From Ceratopteris richardii (Eukaryota > Streptophyta > Polypodiopsida > Polypodiales > Pteridaceae), in contig CM035416.1 in NCBI GenBank assembly GCA_020310875.1, positions 78,161,531 through 78,225,530 on the forward strand: DNA of 64,000 nucleotides, read 5' to 3'. This document shows, one piece after another, positions 21,699 to 33,186 of the stretch. Every line of letters begins with the position of its first letter. Within the stretch, counting starts at the first letter, position 1. The notes below the pieces were generated by a model that made no database searches, had not been told where the DNA came from, and worked only from the letters and a program-made list of their open reading frames with translations. Made by a program: the position numbers and the translations under genes.

Positions 21699-23026
21699 GT
21701 GGAGGATGAAGAAGAAGAAGAGAAAGAGGAGAAACGAGGTGGACAAACAGAGGAAGAAGAGCAGGAATATGAACAAGAAGTTCTACAGGAACTTGAGGGT
21801 GCCCCGGCTTATACGAAGGAATTGAAAAAGCTGTATGATACCATCAACAGAGTTCAAGAACAGCACAAATTGTCCCTGGCAGCAGGAAAAGCCCCCATGA
21901 ACCAAATCCTTGAAGAGGAAGGTGTGGACGAGCAATACCGAGCAACCCTTGATATGATTTCTGATGCATTGGGGGTACCTGAGACGGTGCATACAACTCT
22001 TGCACACTCGAGAAGATCGGAGCGAGGATACGGCAGACGCCCCCCTCGATCAGGAAAACAAATGAATATCTTAGTATCAGAACCACAGGACACCACATCC
22101 ACAACCACGGGCACAACTCATATCATTTTGGAAACTGAGGAAGCCCATACATCCAGTGCACCCCCATCACCCCCTTTACCACCCCTACCTCCAACTCCAC
22201 CAACTTCACCTCCCACTACCAGTGTAACCACTACTGTCACTGCCTCAGAGTCCACTACCCATACCGAAGCACAGACTGTCAGTCAATCCACACAACCCTC
22301 ACACCCTATCAACACCTCACTTGTATACACTACCACTGACAATGTAATTCTAACTGCAGCCACGGAAAACCCCGTTCTCTCGATCACACTTCCTGGCGGT
22401 TCATATTCACAACTACACACACCACTTTACACTTTCACCACCATCACCGCACCCACAATTCCCATGTTCACAATCACTCCCACGACTGCATCCACTTTTG
22501 ACCTCATGGACATATCACCCACCTCCGCACCTCTCCCTCCCCCCATACATCCACAATCTCCCATTCCCCCACCACCAACTTCACCCTTTTCGAGCACAGC
22601 ATACACGCTCCCATTCCCCTTTCCCTTCCCTTCTCCATTCAACACCTTTCCCGCATGCACTCCCATTAATAATGTATTTAATAACATGTACCAGTGTATG
22701 TCTCAGCTGCAACAGCATTATCAGCACCTAGATGCTCAGCATACAAGTCTGTTCAGAAGCCATGAAACATTACAAGGATGATTCATTGACTTAGAGAGGG
22801 AAAAGTGGCTACTACAACAACAGTATGTCACTTTACAGGAACAACATGAGCAGTTAGTGGCCAATCCACCCCAGTCAGATGCAGAAGAAAAACAACAACT
22901 TGATGAGCTGCTACACTCCCAGATAACAGAGAACCTTAAGCTTCGAAGCAACCTGGCCCTATTACGGAAACACATGTCTACAACACTCGAGGAAAATAAG
23001 TGACTACAGAGACAGAACGAAGAAAA
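21699..23026 (+). pseudogene. Element A post-pol ORF, acidic, Pro/Thr linker and start of coiled coil
   Basis: An open 360-codon frame (21699-22781), then stops. It starts with a Glu-rich acidic stretch, then KKLYDTINRVQEQHKLSLAA, then about 200 residues rich in Pro, Thr and Ser, then a Gln/Leu-rich coiled coil that starts near 22690 and continues in broken frames. The linker is open here but broken in B, so between them the two copies show it is protein-coding by design. Confidence 0.7.
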
Positions 23027-23027
23027 C

Positions 23028-24513
23028 TTGGAAGCAGCAATGGAGGATTCACCACAGGAAATCGACCCAGAGAAATTCAAGGCTTTCCCATTCGAAAATA
23101 TGCAAATCATCTTGGAAACCCATGCCGACCTCCTGGAAGCCCACACAGCATTAGAAAGAGAAAGAGATGCCTTATTAAAGCAACTGGCAACCCAGCAGGA
23201 GTCACCAAGCAAAGTCACAACTGAAGCCGACACATCTGAAGAAGTCGCAAAACTCAGAGCAGAATTAGAAGAACTACGAAATAGAGTTCTACAATACGAG
23301 CGTCAACCCTCTCCCCTGGTGGAACGAGAACCTGAAGACTTAGTGCCAATTCAAGTGGAGGAGATCTTTGAAGACCCATACGTTCCCATGCCAACACCCG
23401 GAGGTAAGCAAACAGAAGAAGGAATGGACACGATTGAGATCGAAGCGCCTGAATGGATGCAAAGGTTGGAAAAGGTTGCTACAACCCATGATGAGAGAGT
23501 TGCAGTTCAGATAGCGTCTATGTCACGATTGGAAGAAGTCATCATAAAATCGGATTACTTTAGAAACCTCTCCCATCATAGGTGGATTGGCACGTCTGAT
23601 GATCTATATGTTCCATTCTGTGTATTAATGGCAGATTACAATGCTGAAATCAAGCAACGCACAACAAAAGAACCAACCTCGGCAACAAAGTTTGCACCGG
23701 ATGATATCCCTGCAAGTGCCAAGCAAGGGAATATACATCAACCTACTTGGAGGATCCGCCTGCTTGAAACCTACCCTGAGATGGTACACACGTGGAATAA
23801 CATGCCTCTATATATCAAGTATAATCCCTGCTACTGACCTGTCTTTCGAAGAAGGTCTTGGCCGGAGTACACAAAAACAGTTTTGACGGTTAAAGGATGT
23901 GAAAAGTGGTTAAATTATGTGTACCTAGCACCTCCTAATGGCCAACCCACAGTCAACTACATGATTTCAACCATCCGACACTGGGCAATCCGGTTCAAGA
24001 ATGTCCCAGATGTCATGGCCCAGATGTGCCTAAAAACTTTTGAGCTCATGCTGATTACATTCAGGACATTTAAGAACATCAAAGAACCTCATCTTTTGGC
24101 TATTGGATTTAATGAAGGGAATCAGGACCTTGTCTATGACATGAGCACCATGCCCTCCATTAACGTCATCTATGTTTGGCATGCCCGTATAAAGTATCTA
24201 CCTGCTTGCTTCAAACAGACGTTTGAAAAAATGTTTATCACGGGGTTCTAGGAATATCATTCAGAGATATTCATTCCCAGACCATCTCATCTATTACAGT
24301 TATTTGTCGTGGAACAAGCTCTCCATTCAGAAAATCTACGTATACCACATCCAGAGGTTCCTGGGCCTGTAGATTGGGATGCTCTACTCACTGACTTGGC
24401 CAAAGGGTTGAGAATCGCGGAACATCATTTAGCAACAGACGTTGTGGAGTACTACATCCAACGACCCACCCAACAAGGGTCTGTCAGGGACGACAGATGC
24501 GAGAGAGGGGGGG
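23028..24513 (+). pseudogene. Element A post-pol ORF, coiled coil and C-terminal domain
   Basis: 23028-23837 is open and contains heptad-like Glu/Leu runs, then PTPGGKQTEEGMDTIE, HHRWIGTSDDLYVPFC and PTWRIRLLETYPEM. A TGA at 23836 follows NPCY (B has TGC there), then 23883-24251 with KGCEKWLNYVYLAPPN, a TAG at 24249 and 24309-24521. Unlike in B, the reading frame stops within two codons of entering the LTR because the A LTR starts TGTTAG rather than TGTTGG. Confidence 0.75.
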
Positions 24514-24515
24514 GG
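24501..24515 (+). other. Polypurine tract of element A
   Basis: GAGAGA followed by nine G, immediately before the 3' LTR. Plus-strand primer site; matches B at 1246-1262. Confidence 0.9.
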
Positions 24516-25217
24516 TGTTAGCAGTAGTCAAGGAACTGAAGGACTAACAAGACAAGCAAGCCAGCGAAGGGAGTCGGAGCGAAGAGAAGGTACAAGCAGA
24601 CAGAGTAGTCAAAGAAGATCGGGCAAGTAGGCCATTATTTTTTCAGGAAGCTAAAGCATATCAAAGAGGTGGACACATAAGGAGAAGGAGCAAGTAGGAA
24701 GCTCGAAGATGTGTATGTCAAATCGTTAGAGGAAATCCCTACAAAAATAGTGATTTTCATCACGAATACCATTTCATATTTTTCTAGCTCCATTTTGTGC
24801 AAGTCAAGGAGTCCTTGAGCTTGAGGAGCATTAGAAGTAGCTACCTACCAGTTTTCATAATTTTTAGACTCCATTTGAGCCTTCAAATGGGGCCTAGAAC
24901 CTAATTTTTAACTAGGCCGGACACTAGGTCTGGACACGGCCAAAACCTAGTAAAAAACTATAAATAGAGCTAGAGAGCTCATTTTTGGGGTTAGCTTGTA
25001 ATAGAGTTGAACTTATATGAGCATTTTGAAAGTAATCTAAAAGAACTCCATTGTCCCTCTCTTTGCTCTTGCCTTGTGTGTGCGTGTGTGTATGTGTGTG
25101 CATGTTAGTGTGCTTCTCACTCACGCACTTGTGCCTTCACTTGCTCGAGGTCATCATACCATCCTCACGTCTTCCCGGATTGACATTAAAGGAGGTGCTA
25201 CTCATCACTGAGCTACA
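24516..25217 (+). repeat. 3' LTR of element A
   Basis: 702 bp, TGTTAGCAG...GAGCTACA, nearly identical to 11152-11854. TATA-like box at 24959-24966. Its last bases are read through by the truncated gag frame of B on the other strand. Confidence 0.95.
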
Positions 25218-25222
25218 GATGG

Positions 25223-28200
25223 GAAGATAGGTGTTTCCTTCTTCACCTTCACTCATATCTCCTATCTTGTCTAGAGGAATTTCTGGCACTGTTCTATGAG
25301 AACCTACCTGGGAACGGGGTTTCGCTACTTCTGGCACTTGGTTAGCTACATGTTTCCATAACTCTGGCCTAACTTTGAGTAGCTCTTCTAAAGTGAGGTT
25401 GCACTGCACTTTAGTGTTTTTTACTACCTCCGTGTTCCTAGGTATGACTGAATCTTCGTTTCTTACCATGACCGTGGGTGCTCTCATACACGTGGACTTT
25501 GCTTCCCATGGGCCCATGAAGTGGGGTAATTTGTGTAAAGAATTAGACTCGAAGTCTAATCTCTCCTGAGATTGGTTACTCTCCTGCTCTTCATAAATGA
25601 AGGGAATATCCTGTGGGAATTGATCATGCGCGTCCTCCACAAGTTCAAAGGGAGGAGGGACTTCACTCTCTTTAGCCCATTTCTCTTCTTGAATCTCTCG
25701 CAAGAACTCTGGTGTGTACCGATTCATAGAAGAAGATGTGTCTGGCTCTGTGGAGTTGGGCACATAAGCTTCCTGGGCGGGAAGGCTTAGCCTTTCACTT
25801 GGCTTGCCCTTATTTTGAGAGGCGGGTTCCTTTTCTGATTGTGCAATTAGCCTCTCCAATCTTTCTAGCAATCCATCAAAGTGCAACTGCGTCTTAGCTG
25901 AACTAGAGATGTTAAAGAGGCGACTGACTTCAAACATGGTTTGGGCCAATTCCACCATCTTAGCACAAATTTTGGTTCGTTCAAGATCTAATTCTGCTCT
26001 AGGGTAACACTTTTCATGATCGGTTACATTTGGCCCTTCTTGGATTCTGGTCTGATATGCTTTGAGCATCATATTTAGGTCCTCAGGAGTGGGATCTGCT
26101 AGAACTGATCCTACTCTAGGGGGTGGTGGGGTCGTATGAGGCAGGTTGGAAGGGGTTGGATCGGATGGAGATGGGAATGGTGGTGGTGGCGTAGTGTGAG
26201 TGGGAGTTTGAGATGTGAGTTCAACTATCCTGGATTTCATTTCTCTTAGGCTTTCCTCGAGTTCACTCATTTTCTTAGCCCATTGCCTCTTCATTCTTTC
26301 TCTACTATCTCTCCAGGCTCTAGTCCTCTTCTTGGTTATGCTTTCAGTTTCACTAACCTCAGCATTTTTTTCCTGGCCTGAACTTTGGTTCTGCTGCAGG
26401 GCTTGAGCTCTAGTGACCACTTGCACTGGTGCAGTGGAAGTCACACTCCCTGTGGAGTCTACAACTAACCCAATAACATTAATAGGAGTGATTTTTGGCA
26501 TATTATTGGGATTCTTCGGGCAATCTCGTAAGAGATGCTCCTTGCCGCAATCTTTACAAAATCCTTGAATCGTCACTGATTGGGTTTGTGTGGGTGGAGG
26601 TAAGGGGCAATCACGAATGAGGTGATATCCCTGACATCTGTAGCATGGTCCTCTAGGGAATGGGGGTCTTACTTGCCTAGGTTGAGGTCTAGAGTTGGGG
26701 TTTGCGTACATGACATTTGTGTAATCTGGCTCCCAACTCGGTTCTTCACTATAGTAGGACTCACCATGTTCAGGAGACTGCATGTAGTAAGCCTGTGGAC
26801 TATCTATGTGAGTGGAATCAAAACTATGGTCACTCGGGTCACTTTCTGAAAGCAATGGAGTCACTAGGACTATGGCTCTATTCAAATTTTCCTCAGCAGT
26901 TGCATACTTTACAGGAATCACATTTGCTGGGGTTGGAGGTTTTTGAGCTAACACAGGTTGAGGCCTTTGTTGGTTTTGATAGGGTTGTTGATAGGATTGT
27001 TGTGGTCTACCATATTGCTGTGGAGGGTACTGGTTTTGGTATCTTCCCTGTTGTGGATAGGGCTGAGGGTAGGTTTGCCTAACTGCTTGCTTATTGTATG
27101 GGCAGTCTTGTGCTGTGTGATTTGTGTATCTCCGTTCTATGGTGCAATATTGGCTACTAGGGTTCACTTGGGGTTGAGCCATGATGGGACATACGTTCGC
27201 CATATGGTCACCACCGCAAGTATAGCACCTCTTTACTGGGGCAAACCTTGGGATTTGTTTGCTAGTGACACCTAGTTTTTGAGCTACTTTCTCTGCGAGT
27301 TCCTCAATTGATGTGGATTGCGAGGAAGAGAGGCTAGAGGCACTATCTGAATCTTTGTAGATTTTGGAAAGCTCTAACTCCTCCCCTCGGTTATCGTCGA
27401 TGTCGATGCACATGCGTACACACTCTTCTATAGTCCTAGGGTCCTTCAAGTACACATATGACCTCAATTTGGTACTTAGCAATCCATCCAAGAATAAAGC
27501 CACTTGTTTGGCTAGTGTGGGTAACTCAGGAATAGGGCATCTCTCAAGATATTGCCTAAATCTTCTTCCTGCAAGTCTCACGGTCTCTTGAGGGGCCTGC
27601 TTGAAGCTATGTATCAATGAGGGAGTATTATGCCTTATGCCACTTTTAGAGAATTCAGTGATGAAAGCCTCTAAGAGTTGGTCTATGCTCCTCAACTGTC
27701 TCTCATTCAATGGTTGAAACCACGTAAGGGCTGTGTTCCTAAAGGTTAGACCAAAGGCATTATACTGTGTGAATAGTTCCTCAACTTGCTCAGCTCTCAA
27801 GACTTGCCTAAACTCAGCCACATGATCATATGGGTCTCCTGTGCCATCGAAGTAGTTCTTCATGGACTTAACTAGCTGAGTCGGTCTCAAAGTCCTTGTG
27901 TGCTCTCTAGGTCTTGGTAGAGGGAATTCATCCGCATTCCTTTGGTTCCTTGGGGCTCTAAGTCCCTCAGGTTCCATTCTATTTGTTTCCGTTCTCGTTC
28001 TTTCTCTTCCCACTGGGTTGGCAAAGCTTACCTCAGGTCTATCTCTATGTTTGTCTCTTTGAGCTCCATGAGCTTGGGATGTTGGGGTTCTAGTTTCTAC
28101 ACCCATGTTTCCTTGCTCCAGGTCACCTAAGTCCGTTTCTGGGATCACGTTTCCAAATTTTTCCGTCCTATCTGGATGACTGGTGACTACATATATGGTT

Positions 28201-28580
28201 CCTTCCTTGTCTAGGTATGCTCCATTTTCAAACTTGACAACTGGGTGCTCTAGTCCAATGGATTGGTCAGGGTTTTTAATCTGGACCACAGATCTTCCTA
28301 GGTCGTCCTCATAAATGCTAGCACCTAATCGGTTGGTCCTAAGGTATTCCAACTGCATCTTGTACGGGCCTTCTACCCTATGTAAGTATGGCACACCTGA
28401 ACTTCCTGTAGGTCTCTCCATACCGTGGGACATCTCTGACTCATTAGTTTCAGAGCTAGGGTAGTGCGAATAATGGCTCAACTGCTGGGCCCAAGACCTA
28501 GCAGTATGATTGACACTGGCCTCTGAAGGTCTAAGACTCTGTCTATCTCTTCCTAGGTGTCGTCCTGATCTAAGGTTCAT
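25223..28580 (-). CDS. Element B gag (open frame, truncated by element A)
   Basis: An uninterrupted gag frame of about 1,120 codons starting MNLRSGRHLG at 28580, the best preserved gag here. Order: N-terminal domain with repeated Y-x-D...IYVVT segments; capsid core VKSMKNYFDGTGDPYDHVAE to VYLKDPRTIEECVRMC; knuckles CYTCGGDHMANVC, CYRCQGYHLIRDC and CKDCGKEHLLRDC; a basic coiled region (RMKRQWAKKMSELEESL); a Pro-rich linker; and the approach to the protease, cut at the GATGG duplication. The last 28 codons of the open frame (to 25137) are LTR of A. Compared with A it lacks 106 residues in frame between about 28100 and 28110. Confidence 0.9.
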
Positions 28581-30249
28581 ATGCCTATTTGAGCAATCTC
28601 AATTTTTACCCAAGGTACAACCTCATTGCTGAGTTCTTTTGTATCAGTCACTTGATTCTTTTTTTATGTTGATTATCGTGTTTATGATTTTGTCTGATAT
28701 CACGTCGTCAGGAATACTTAAGTTAATTTCCGCACTTTAATGTTGATCGTCTCACGTTAAGTTCTTTCTCCTTTCAAGTTATCGATCACACAGAGATTAT
28801 GTTTTCACTTGAGCTTAAGTGCTTAGGTAGTCTTCAACTTGATAAATGCCTATCGTCGCCCTGACTTACTTCTAGCACTATTCGTACTTAGCCTAAGCTA
28901 GGAATTGACAGAGGGAGTTGAGAGTATTCCAACCTTGCTTCCTGATCCCTTGCCCTTTGGTGCTTAAGAACCCGGTTCTCAAGCTTGCAAAAAACCCTTG
29001 CTTTGGATGCCTTCAAGTGCTCTCAATGGACATGTAGGAGTCCCAAGATTAGCTCAAGACTTAAATTCAAATGACAAACAGATCACTTTCATGCATGTCA
29101 TTCACAAACCAAATTCCCCTTTGCCTTTATGGAAATCACTCCCAAAGATCCTTCAGTTTTCCTACCCCGGGTTCTAGGGTTCAAACAGGGTTCAAACAGG
29201 TTGACAGCTACCAGGATTTTTCTCAAAAATACAAGCGTAGGGACCTCTCAAATCACTATTGGCTTGATAAGTATGCCCAAAATTACCCCAAAGACTTGGA
29301 AATAGAAACCCTAAAATTTTAGCCGAAAAAGCCTGTCAATCGCGATCGACAGGTCTGTCAATCGCGATTGACAGAGGTGTCCGTCGGGGCCTGTCGATCG
29401 CGATCAACACGTCAGTCGCGATTGACAATGTCAATCAAAGTCGGTCATGAGTCCTGTCAATCGCGATCGATGGTGTCAATCGTGATCGACACTTTTTCTG
29501 GGATTTTCGCCGTAATTTCAGTCGATCGGGATGTGTCCATCGCGATGGACACGTGGCAACGCGAGTTTTGGTGTCAATCTCAGATTTTAGTCGGTCGCGA
29601 TCGACAGTGTCAATCGCGATTGACTGGATCCTACGTGGTAGTCAGTCGGTCGTGGGGTCTATCGGTCGCGATCGATAGGTCTGTTGATCGCGATTGACAG
29701 GGTCTGTCGGTCGCGATTGACAGAGGTTGTCGATCGTGGCTGTCGATCGTGATCGATGGTGTCGATCGCACTTGACAGAGAAACACGGAATTTTTTTACT
29801 GTTTTAGGTGATTTAGAGTGTGCTCATCTTGTGTGTCATTGTGGTGTGCTTTGTTTTACCAAATAAGTGATTTTTCTGTCGATCGCGATTGAAAGGGGTC
29901 TACGACACAGAGACAGGACCGAGCTTTTCCGTACCTGCGCAGCCTACTGGAGATGGTGGGATAGCCAGATCCTGCAAGAAAACTCAAGAAACATGCAAAA
30001 AGTGCGCACACAAATCACTCTCTCGCTCTCTCTCACAAGTGGAATGAGGGAAATGGAGGGGAGAAGGTGATATGATCAAAAACTGAAATTTTTGCGATGA
30101 CGGAAATGGAGGTGGGAGATGGTGAAGATGGTGATGGTGATGATGATGATTAAGTAAAAGAGAGAAAAATAAGAAAAATTAAAGAAATTACCTACAACGC
30201 CAACGTCTCAACTCTACGTCTTACCATCACACGCTCGTCCTCAAAGCTC
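28581..30249 (-). other. Leader of element B
   Basis: Corresponds to 11883-13520 of A. It holds the palindromic array (29334-29896), a possible splice donor (reverse of 30184-30191) and a possible acceptor (reverse of 29972-29978) as in A, and the conserved block next to the PBS. The part between gag and the array (28581-29330) shows no ORF or repeat that I can support. Confidence 0.7.
29334..29896 (-). repeat. Array of self-complementary motifs in leader of B
   Basis: About 16 degenerate units of TGTCAATCGCGATTGACA type, including the perfect 20-bp palindrome GTGTCCATCGCGATGGACAC at 29533-29552. Unit order and some inter-unit sequence correspond to A read in reverse, but the unit number and many bases differ. 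Very rich in CpG. Confidence 0.85.
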
Positions 30250-30269
30250 GATCCCCGGCAACGGCACCA
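30250..30269 (-). other. Primer-binding site of element B
   Basis: Read on minus it is TGGTGCCGTTGCCGGGGATC, one base away from the A site (C to T at position 4). Complementary to tRNA-Asp. Confidence 0.85.
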
Positions 30270-30277
30270 AAATTTGG

Positions 30278-30991
30278 TGTAGCTCAGTGATGAGTAGCAC
30301 CTCCTTGAATGTCAATCCGGGAAGACGTGAGGATGGTATGATGACCTCGAGCAAGTGAAGGCACAAGTGCGTGAGTGAGAAGCACACAAACATGCACACA
30401 CATACACACACACGCACACACGGCAAGACAAAGAGAAAGACAATGGAGTTCTTCTAGATTACTTCCAAAATGCTCATACAAGTTCAATTCTATTACAAGC
30501 TAACCTCAAAAATGAGCTTTCTAGCTCTATTTATAGTTTTTGACTAGCTTTTGGCCCTATCCAGACCTAGTGTCTGGCCTAGTTAAAAATTAGGTTCTAG
30601 GGCCTATTTGGGGGCTCAAACGAAGTCTAAAAATTATGAAAATTGGTATGATGCTACTTCTAATACTCCTCAAGCTCGAGGACTCCTCGGCTTGCACAAA
30701 ATGGAGCTACAAAAATATGAAATGGTATTTACAGTGGCCTTTAGTGATGAAAATCACTATTTTTGTAGGGATTTCCTTTAACGATTTGACATACACATCT
30801 TCGAGCTCCCTACTTGCTCCTTCTCCTTGTGTGTCCACCTCTTTGATATGCTTTAGCTTCATGGAAAAATAATGGCCTACTTGCCAGATCTTCGTTGACT
30901 ACTCTGTCTGCTTGTGCCTTCTCTGCGCTCCGACTCCCTTCATTGGCTTCCTTGGCTTGTGAGTCCTTAAGTTCCTTGACTGCTGCCAACG
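30278..30991 (-). repeat. 5' LTR of element B
   Basis: 714 bp matching 533-1245. The outer terminal base is changed (the minus-strand end is CGTTGG rather than TGTTGG), but the CCATG duplication at 30992-30996 fixes the border. TATA-like box at 30528-30535. Confidence 0.92.
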
Positions 30992-31344
30992 CCATGGCCA
31001 ATGAATAAATATCTTGATGCAAAAAAAGTATTGTATCACAAAAAATTGAACAGAAGCACCCAATCGAGATCTATTATACCTATAGGAGACTTTGAGATGC
31101 TTGAACTAGCAAACCAAAAACTATATATGTTTGGCACAAAAGGATTAGATTTCCTGCACAATCACTATGATAGTGCATTCGGAAGCCGAAATGAACTCAA
31201 ATCAAAATTTGAATGCCACACAACAAAGTTGTTTTGAATCCTTATCACATCAATTATGCTCACAATTTTCATGCAATTTTGAGATTGTGATCCATGGGGT
31301 GTCAACAATGTCCTAGAGAAAGTGACAGCCTACTTTGATGCTAG
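30992..31344 (-). other. Copia element C leader, separated from its gag by B
   Basis: It matches the stretch between gag start and LTR in copia F (42550-42859), for example CTTGATGCAAAAAAA. The PBS next to the LTR has decayed: F keeps the reverse of TGGTATCAGAGC, whereas only a partial match is left here at about 31330-31342. Noncoding. Confidence 0.75.
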
Positions 31345-31593
31345 TGTTGGATCTCAAGGTCTATAGAAGCAAAAGGACAGTAGAAGGAAGAAGAAGAATC
31401 TTGGAAAACAATGCAATATTAATTATATTACCAAGTGAATGTGCAAAGATAAGTGATCCATTAGGGCTATAGGCATATATACAAGCCGAGGGAAAAAACC
31501 TCTTAAAGAGGGAAAAAACCTCCTAAAGAGGGAAAAAAGTAACCAGGCGGTCCTAAGCGTGTTCACACACATCACTACCAAAATCTATCAATA
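31345..31593 (-). repeat. 5' LTR of copia element C
   Basis: TGTTGGATC...ATCAATA on plus. A copy of the same copia LTR as 42860-43090, 44493-44721 (inverted) and 50317-50546. It is about 20 bp longer because a 20-bp unit is doubled (31491-31510 and 31511-31530). Confidence 0.82.
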
Positions 31594-32403
31594 TGACGTT
31601 AGTAAGCATGACCATTATTTATGTTTGCTTTTTTATTTGTCATTAGATATGTGTAACTACGCAAGGATCAAAAATGTTCTTTGAGCTTTTAGTTGTTGAC
31701 TTTTCATAAGATTGAGCATTAATAAGAAGATTCATCTACGTGTCCATTCATAGTTATCATCATGATCAACAAAACATATAGCCATATTATACATGGATCA
31801 TGAGACACTATTGTGGAATATCATTTATTGATCTATTTTTGGATAGGCAAATGAGTCACTGAAGTGAGACTATCATTAGGGAAAAACGTTAGGATTCCAC
31901 TTGTGTGTGCTAGACATAGCTTATTTAGGTTTTCTTCGCATGCTAGCATAAGTCCACTTGATTGGAGATTTCTTTCTCCAAATCACCTTGGTAGCTCCTA
32001 GGCGTGGGACTTAATGTGGTGTCTCCCCTTGCTAGAGACCCTCGAGTGTTCAGATATACATTAGCTCCTTTTTTACCTTATGGTTTGGCTATCTCAAAGA
32101 CCTTGTGCTATTGATTGATTGATGAGACTTGAGGATCCAAATATAAGTGCGTGCAATAAGGATTTAGGTACCCATACGTGTCATGTTGTAAGAGATGGAG
32201 ACTTTCATTGATAGGGAGAAATGGCTAGAGTCCTACTCTCCACTTTTTTAGAGTTTGATAGCTTTTTTTAACTTTGTGGTTGCAAAGGTTTTGGTTCTTT
32301 TTCTACACAGATTTGCTTTTGTGTTTGTGGCATGTATGCTTGAATTTTCTTATTATATATTTGTGAAACTAAATCACGTGATAAGTTTGTGAAATATACA
32401 TTC
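31594..32403. other. Unassigned AT-rich stretch
   Basis: No ORF, LTR border or repeat could be recognised. It may be old intergenic sequence or the 3' end of remnant K. Confidence 0.4.
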
Positions 32404-32860
32404 TTATGTTCCATTGTGTGTGTGGATGGATAGAGTGTTGTTGATGAGCTCACTGAATGTGACACTAATCCAAGTGTTTCCAAGTTTGGTTATGAGAAGA
32501 TTGAGCCCTATAGAATGATCCAAGAGCCAATCTTGACCAAATACTACATTGTTCACTAGATATATGTCCTCAAAAGCTAGAAATGTGGCTCTAATAGTCT
32601 CACCTCTTGTTTGAAGGATTCTAGTAACCTCTCCAGAACACAGAGTATACACATTCCTATAAGAGTGGCATTTTATAGATAGATTGCAACTTGGAGTGTG
32701 CAAACAATAAATCAATGTATGACATTACTCAATACTCTTGTATCTATGAGAATTTTCAACGATAATGAGGAACAATGTCCTATTGAATCTCGAATGTGTG
32801 GTCATTGATCTGTGATCTATCAAGGATCATCAACCTCGCACACTCCCAAATATATATTTT
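32404..32860 (-). pseudogene. Remnant K: retropepsin-like domain of the post-integrase type
   Basis: A 103-codon frame with VVFGQDWLLDHSIGLNLL, matching the PLVLGQDWIYDHAVNLNL signature of the second protease in A and B. Upstream, in another frame near 32750-32800, is LKILIDTRVLSNVI, where the catalytic motif is DTR instead of DSG/DTG. It lies left of an integrase C-terminal fragment, i.e. downstream of it on the minus strand, as in A and B. Much diverged from them, so the domain is older than the A/B subfamily. Confidence 0.6.
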
Positions 32861-33009
32861 GTTATCTATCAATATAATAGCTGGTTTTTGTCTCAACTTG
32901 CACTTTTAGATTATATCCAATGCCTCTTGTTGAGCTCTTTGGCATATACACAACTCCTCTACTTTGTGATCATTGGATCTCTGTAATTGGTGCAACATTT
33001 CCTTAATGA

Positions 33010-33140
33010 GAGGGTTTTTTTTTTTTAGATTTTAACTCCACACTCACTTATGTAATTGGGAAATACTTCTCCTTGCAAGGAAGCAAAGTTGAATGGAACA
33101 ACTAGAGGATACTTGGTGAATCACTAGTGGGTTCATCACT
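33010..33140 (-). pseudogene. Remnant K: integrase C-terminal fragment
   Basis: The minus-strand reading gives a short segment resembling LEGDVLPNYISGCRVKLY of A/B integrase (here ...LQGEVFPNYIS...). No catalytic domain is left. Confidence 0.55.
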
Positions 33141-33186
33141 CATTAGGATTGAAAGTCCTTTGAAAGGTAGGCTCAGGAATTGGTGG

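Larger units (their letters stand above)
11152..25217 (+). mobile_element. Gypsy LTR retrotransposon A (plus), nested in B, RT/RNase H deleted
   Basis: A 14.07-kb element with 703/702-bp LTRs (11152-11854, 24516-25217), flanked by the perfect 5-bp duplication GATGG (11147-11151 and 25218-25222). By eye the LTRs differ at about six bases plus one indel, so the insertion is young and later than B. Order: LTR, PBS, palindromic leader array, gag, protease, (RT and RNase H missing), integrase, second protease, W-x-P-K linker, post-pol region, polypurine tract, LTR. It lies in B's protease frame, in the opposite orientation. Confidence 0.95.
533..30991 (-). mobile_element. Gypsy LTR retrotransposon B (minus), interrupted by element A
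   Basis: A complete Ty3/gypsy element on the minus strand with LTRs at 533-1245 and 30278-30991, flanked by the perfect 5-bp duplication CCATG (528-532 and 30992-30996). Its own length without element A is about 16.4 kb. Order on the minus strand: 5' LTR, tRNA-Asp PBS, leader with a palindromic array, gag, protease (split by A at 11151/25223), RT, RNase H, integrase, second protease-like domain, W-x-P-K linker, post-pol ORFs, polypurine tract, 3' LTR. The tRNA-Asp PBS and the ORF after pol suggest the Athila/Tat side of plant gypsy elements; the exact lineage is not resolved. Several stops and frameshifts disable it. Confidence 0.92.
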
